Assembly: GCF_036906915.1 (NCBI RefSeq)
Contig: NZ_JBAKHX010000033.1
Location: 19,445 to 83,444 of the forward strand
DNA: 64,000 bases
Direction of reading: 5' to 3'
Source: Phytohabitans sp036906915
Lineage (GTDB): Bacteria > Actinomycetota > Actinomycetes > Mycobacteriales > Micromonosporaceae
Shown in pieces: positions 60,659-64,000 of the stretch. The notes under the pieces are model-generated. The model ran no database searches, had not been told where the DNA came from, and saw only the letters and a list, made by a program, of their open reading frames with translations. Within the stretch, counting starts at the first letter, position 1. Every line of letters begins with the position of its first letter. The position numbers and the translations under genes are program-made.

Positions 60659-61191
60659 GAAGACGTAGCAGCCACCGGATGCTGCTGGCGGCCGTGACCA
60701 CACTCCTCGTCGCGGCGCCGGCGACTCCTGCACACGCGGACGATGACTGGGTAAGCCCGCCCTGCGCGACCGGGGAGATCACCGCAAGCTCCGGCGCCGT
60801 GACCCCCGACGGCGATCTCGTGATCCAGGTCGACGGCTGGAGCGCCCGGTGCGGGGTAGCGGCCACGACCGGCGGACAGCAGTTCGGTCTCATCATCTAC
60901 ACCTCCGCAGGCGCATGGATCGGCCAGCTGACCGACTACCTGGACGCCGGCCCGACACCCGTCTCCTACCTGGTCAACTACACCGTCAGCACCGCGACCC
61001 TCGGTGGGCTGCCACACGCATTGTGCCTGGCTTACGCCGAGGAGCGCCGGATGTCCTGCGTCCACGTGTCCTCTGCCGGTCCCAACCAGCCGCCGAACAC
61101 GTTCCACCTCGACCACAAGAATTCGTCCCTCGTCACCCGCCGCTGCGACGGGTACTGCGGAAACTGCGTAGGGGAGCCCGGCGTCGGCTGA
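60655..61191 (+). CDS. Secreted cysteine-containing protein of unknown function
   Basis: 178 aa with a Sec signal peptide (RRRSSHRMLLAAVTTLLVAA, cleavage near AHADD). The mature part is about 150 residues, probably beta-rich, with seven cysteines including a terminal cluster RRCDGYCGNCVGEPG. No recognised family. Its ATG overlaps the stop of the TrmB/LuxR-type regulator gene, an arrangement that implies coupled synthesis. A role as an extracellular partner, inhibitor or signal is speculation. Confidence 0.7.
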   Translation: MRRRSSHRMLLAAVTTLLVAAPATPAHADDDWVSPPCATGEITASSGAVTPDGDLVIQVDGWSARCGVAATTGGQQFGLIIYTSAGAWIGQLTDYLDAGPTPVSYLVNYTVSTATLGGLPHALCLAYAEERRMSCVHVSSAGPNQPPNTFHLDHKNSSLVTRRCDGYCGNCVGEPGVG

Positions 61192-61656
61192 ACAGCAATG
61201 GTCCGATGACCACAATGCATCCGCGCGCAGGCGTCGTGTCGCGCCTGCACCGCCTGCTTCCATCAGCGCGTTGGAGCGCTGCAGTACCATGCGAGCAATC
61301 CGTTCTCTCAGCGCTGAGACGAGCGGGCGGCCTCGACGGCTTGCCGCCGTGCCGCCTCGTGCGGCACTTCGGCTTGATAGCCGCGAGCAGCAATGTGCCG
61401 GAGGAATTCCGGCTCCGGGGCGATGCCGTGCTCGCTTCTCACCCACGTCCGCCGTGGGGCGTCACCGCTCGGTCCTTGTCTCGACGCCGACAGGCGCGAC
61501 GATAGCCTCCACTTCTCCGGCCAGGCCGGTTTACGTCCTCCTCGCGCACGTCGAGCCGTGGAACACCGATCCGCTTAACAGCGCTTTCCCCGGAAATCGG
61601 TGCCGCGGAACGTCGCTGTGTCTAGGAACTCGACGTCGCTGCCTGCCAAGGCATGG
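61192..61656. other. Gap without recognisable genes
   Basis: About 465 bp between convergent genes. Several open frames exist but none shows a family pattern, ribosome site or consistent codon bias. I see no clear terminator. Confidence 0.4.
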
Positions 61657-62964
61657 CTAGCGCTGACAACGCCATTCGAGTGCTTGAGTACGCGCCTGGC
61701 TGTCCGAGCCGTGCCCGACTATCACGCGTCCGTCATCACTGAGCCCGGTAGCCGTCAGAGAGGTAAGGTTCTTTGGCCGCGGTAGGCGAAGTAGCCCGTC
61801 TGGAGTAAGGATCGCCGGCAGCGATTGTTCGAGTATTCCGGTCTGCCCAGCGAGCCATCCGAGCTTGTTGTGGCCGTTTGCCTGCGCGAAGGGCTCCTGC
61901 TCGGGCAGTACGATGGCGGCGCCCGTGCGCACGTCTACGTGTACGTAGTCGTGGACGAGCTCCTTCTGGCCTGGAACCTTGCGGGCGACGGAGCCCGTTA
62001 CCCGACCGGCCTCCAGTCGACCCGCGTCGTCTCGTCGTTCGTCGGTCAGGGTTAGCGCGTGAAACCCCTTTGCCTGGACCCCTTCCACCGTGGGCAACGG
62101 CAAAGTAGAGGCGGAGCCGCTCGTTGGCCAAAGATATCCACGTTCGCCGGCCGGATTGTCGCCGGCGAGGTACACCGTTCCGACGACGGTCCCGTCGTCA
62201 GCGACGTCGGAGGCGTAGCCCTTGCTCGCTTCGCCAGGTAGCGGTAGGTCAACCGGTTCTTCGTTCCATGCCTGCCAGACCACCGGTACCGCGCGGTCGC
62301 TCGAGACGTTTCGATAGCCGGCGATGCGACCTGCCTGGTTGATAGCCACTGGAACCGTACCCGCGGAGCCGCCGAGTCTGTTCAGTTTCCCGTCGCGATA
62401 GACCCACGGTACCTCCTTGCCGCCTTGGAAGCTGGATCCGACGGCCTCGCCCGCGGCGTTGACGTCTACGAGGCGCTGGTCTGAGCCCGGAACCGGAATT
62501 TGTTGCGGCGTGCCGTCGTCCCACATGATCACGTGTGACTTTCCGTCAGCGGACTGGGAGCGGCCCACGACATAGCGGCCCGTCGGGTCGATCCCCGTTG
62601 CGATGCTCTGCGCCGGATCTCCCGGAACGGGGAGTTGCGCGAGGCGGCACCCCGTCGGAAGACCGCCTGACCCGGCGGGGTCCGGCGAGTTGTCGGCCGA
62701 TGTCGTGGCCGATGGTGTCGGCAACTCAATTGCGGCTGGGGGAGCGTCGGGTCTCGTCGCCGTGGCTGCGAACACTCCGGATGCGACAGCGAGCATGGTC
62801 ACGCTCGCACCCGCAGCGACAGTACCGATTCGCCGGAGTCGGATCTTGCGCCGTCCACTGAGCACGGCCGCGGATACGTTTGCGGCACTGGGTTGGGCCG
62901 GCCCGACACGCGGATCGCGCAAAGGGCCGAGCAGGTCGTTGGCGAGCTGGTCTTCATCCGTCAT
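61657..62964 (-). CDS. Membrane-anchored HAF-repeat protein, sigma-factor partner
   Basis: 435 aa. A cytoplasmic N-terminus of about 45 residues (EDQLANDLLGPLRDPRVGPA) is followed by one membrane helix (RIGTVAAGASVTMLAVASGV), a Ser/Thr/Pro linker, and an extracellular domain. That domain has repeated units of the HAF/propeller type (ATGIDPTGRYVVGRSQS; DVNAAGEAVGSSF; AINQAGRIAGYRN; DVADDGTVVGTVY; GLSDDGRVIVGHG). The start overlaps the sigma-factor stop by 11 bp. The topology, with a short N-terminal cytoplasmic segment, one helix and an outside sensor, is what an anti-sigma factor needs, though it lacks a recognisable zinc anti-sigma motif. Confidence 0.75.
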   Translation of the reverse strand: MTDEDQLANDLLGPLRDPRVGPAQPSAANVSAAVLSGRRKIRLRRIGTVAAGASVTMLAVASGVFAATATRPDAPPAAIELPTPSATTSADNSPDPAGSGGLPTGCRLAQLPVPGDPAQSIATGIDPTGRYVVGRSQSADGKSHVIMWDDGTPQQIPVPGSDQRLVDVNAAGEAVGSSFQGGKEVPWVYRDGKLNRLGGSAGTVPVAINQAGRIAGYRNVSSDRAVPVVWQAWNEEPVDLPLPGEASKGYASDVADDGTVVGTVYLAGDNPAGERGYLWPTSGSASTLPLPTVEGVQAKGFHALTLTDERRDDAGRLEAGRVTGSVARKVPGQKELVHDYVHVDVRTGAAIVLPEQEPFAQANGHNKLGWLAGQTGILEQSLPAILTPDGLLRLPRPKNLTSLTATGLSDDGRVIVGHGSDSQARTQALEWRCQR

Positions 62965-63514
62965 TTCGCTTTCCCTTCGTCGTTGGCGTGCTTGCCCTCA
63001 CAATCGGGCTTTCTCGCGCGGATGTCCGCGGTCCTTCGAGCTCGCGACGCAGAGTCGCGAGTCCACGCGAGCTCTGGCTCTTCACAGTCCCGGGCGTACA
63101 CGCCAACATTTCCGCAACTGCCTCGACGGGCTGGTCATACAGGAAGCGAAGGACCAGCACCGCTCGTTGCCTGGCCGCCAAGCGCCCGAGCGCGGCCATG
63201 AGCACCATCCGGTCCTCGACCTCGGATCCGGACGTCGAGGGCGAGTCCGGCATCGACTCCATGAGACGTACCTTGGTCGACCAAGCCAACCGCCGCTCAC
63301 TCAAGTGTTTACGCACGAGGATCCGATTCACGTAGCCTTCGAGGTTCGAGACCCTGCGCGCACGGCGCCAATGCACGTACAGGGCCGTCATCGTCTGCTG
63401 CACGAGGTCATCCGCCCGGTGCTCATTCCCGCAGAGGAAGTAGGCGAGGCGACGCAAGGCGGGCAGCCGTGCGGTCACATAGTCGACGTACTCGCGTTCC
63501 AGATCGGACGTCAT
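62954..63514 (-). CDS. SigE-family ECF-type RNA polymerase sigma factor
   Basis: 186 aa, ATG with a GGAGGAG site; the frame above it belongs to the insertion sequence region. Region 2 reads RLAYFLCGNEHRADDLVQQT, then MTALYVHWRRARRVSNLEGY. Region 4 reads MAALGRLAARQRAVLVLRFL, then QPVEAVAEMLACTPGTVKSQ. Length and motifs fit the actinobacterial SigE-family group of ECF sigma factors. It is translationally linked to the HAF-repeat membrane protein. An ISL3-type element ends 41 bp upstream of the start, so the native promoter may be displaced. Confidence 0.92.
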   Translation of the reverse strand: MTSDLEREYVDYVTARLPALRRLAYFLCGNEHRADDLVQQTMTALYVHWRRARRVSNLEGYVNRILVRKHLSERRLAWSTKVRLMESMPDSPSTSGSEVEDRMVLMAALGRLAARQRAVLVLRFLYDQPVEAVAEMLACTPGTVKSQSSRGLATLRRELEGPRTSARESPIVRASTPTTKGKRNDG

Positions 63515-63555
63515 CGTCTGCTGCTCCTCCGCCGGGGCCGTCCCCACCCAAATAA

Positions 63556-64000
63556 GGCTCTTCTGACTGATCTGTGGGTTGGTTTGGGCGGTCATCGACC
63601 GTGGAGGGTGGGTCGGTGGCCGCCCAGTGAGAGCATGGCCAGGGCGATCAGTGCGTCGGCGGAGTGGAACCCGAACGCCATCCGGGTGATCAGCCGGATC
63701 TTGGTGTTCATCGACTCGATCCGGCCGTTGGACAAGCCGTGGCTGATGGTGGCCAGGATCGCCGTGCGGTGAGCGGTGATACGGCGTTGCAGGGTGACGA
63801 ACGCCGGGATCCGGCTGCGGCGAGCCCAGCTGGTCCACCGGTCCAGGGCCACCACGGCGTCGTCGGGGCTGGTCTTGGCGATTTGGAACACTGCTCGTAG
63901 GCCCTCCTTGAGCAGGTAGGCGCGGTAGAGCATCGGACTGGTCTTGGCGATCCAGGCCAGCTTGGCGGTCTGTTGTTCGGTGAGGGTGTCGGGGTTCTTC
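63556..64000 (-). mobile_element. ISL3-family insertion sequence, partial
   Basis: The transposase gene below ends at 63592. GGCTCTTCTGACTGATCTG from 63556 looks like the element's terminal inverted repeat (ISL3 ends start GG). The 8 bp outside it (CCAAATAA) are AT-rich and could be the target duplication usual for ISL3. The other end lies beyond the window. Confidence 0.65.
63592..64000 (-). CDS. ISL3-family transposase, C-terminal part
   Basis: Partial gene; the 5' part lies beyond the window edge. The frame enters at the right edge as KNPDTLTEQQTAKLAWIAKT and continues with LYRAYLLKEGLRAVFQIAKT. It ends with the ISL3 (IS204/IS1001/IS1096/IS1165) DDE-domain signature SNGRIESMNTKIRLITRMAF and ALIALAMLSLGGHRPTLHGR. 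The conserved Glu of the DDE triad is in GRIESMN. No frameshift is seen in this part, so the element may be intact. Confidence 0.9.
   Translation of the reverse strand, partial: KNPDTLTEQQTAKLAWIAKTSPMLYRAYLLKEGLRAVFQIAKTSPDDAVVALDRWTSWARRSRIPAFVTLQRRITAHRTAILATISHGLSNGRIESMNTKIRLITRMAFGFHSADALIALAMLSLGGHRPTLHGR

Noticed and set aside
1..64000. CRISPR arrays, tRNA or rRNA genes, plasmid or phage origins
   Set aside because: No regularly spaced repeats, no cloverleaf-like sequence with a T-loop GTTCRANYC in context, and no rRNA-like stretches were noticed on reading both strands.

Overview
The window is high-GC actinobacterial DNA. Most genes start with ATG or GTG behind GGAGG-like ribosome sites, overlap their neighbours by ATGA, and use G/C in third positions. 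A secreted GH74 xyloglucanase with a CBM2 module, a CebR-like operator, a LacI-controlled sugar importer with a debranching-type glucosidase, and a SigE-family sigma factor suggest a soil or plant-litter saprophyte, plausibly of the Micromonosporaceae. The family is an inference; nothing here proves it. I saw no rRNA, tRNA or CRISPR array.

Layout. (1) 1-4.7 kb: quinate/shikimate use: a TRAP binding protein, a shikimate/quinate dehydrogenase and a convergent three-domain dehydroshikimate dehydratase-like protein. (2) 4.8-10.4 kb: a secreted PHB-depolymerase/feruloyl-esterase-like hydrolase, a truncated MBL-fold gene and the GH74-CBM2 enzyme. (3) 10.6-23.7 kb: an island with an IclR regulator and a degenerate acyl-CoA synthetase on one strand, facing a probable eight-gene operon: a complete branched-chain-type (Liv) ABC importer, a FadD-like ligase, a PaaK-like ligase and a secreted DUF6351 protein. 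It looks like a release, import and CoA-activation route for an unknown acid. (4) 24.2-26.8 kb: a HxlR regulator and alpha/beta hydrolase sharing a palindromic promoter, an ISAs1 relic and a small membrane protein. (5) 27.2-33.5 kb: a LacI/SBP/permease/permease operon facing an amylo-alpha-1,6-glucosidase, with paired operators between. The same paired operator recurs at 37.15 kb in front of a decayed copy of the glucosidase gene.

(6) 34.0-36.6 kb: a three-gene ABC-2 exporter. (7) 36.7-38.4 kb: gene relics (debranching enzyme, methyltransferase, DUF2752). (8) 38.4-40.9 kb: a CmtR-like metal sensor and a P1B-type metal ATPase with a Cys-rich tail. (9) 41-49 kb: small regulator/oxidoreductase pairs (QorB-like; NmrA-like with AraC; LysR with an MFS pump), mixed with a collapsed ABC/two-component locus in which an ABC ATPase head is fused in frame to a histidine kinase. 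(10) 49.2-54.3 kb: a secreted alpha/beta hydrolase behind a CebR-like box, and an ABC ATPase/permease pair. (11) 54.4-57.8 kb: a second collapsed two-component system, HesB-like and SpoIIAA-like small proteins, and relics of an SDR, a serine recombinase and a TetR regulator. (12) 58.4-64 kb: two unrecognised secreted proteins around a TrmB/LuxR-type regulator, a sigma factor with a membrane-anchored HAF-repeat partner, and the end of an ISL3-family insertion sequence sitting 41 bp upstream of the sigma gene.

Two themes stand out. One is plant-polymer and plant-acid catabolism (quinate/shikimate, xyloglucan, oligosaccharides, ester hydrolases, CoA ligases). The other is heavy gene decay by internal deletion and single-base indels, which has left several chimeric reading frames.
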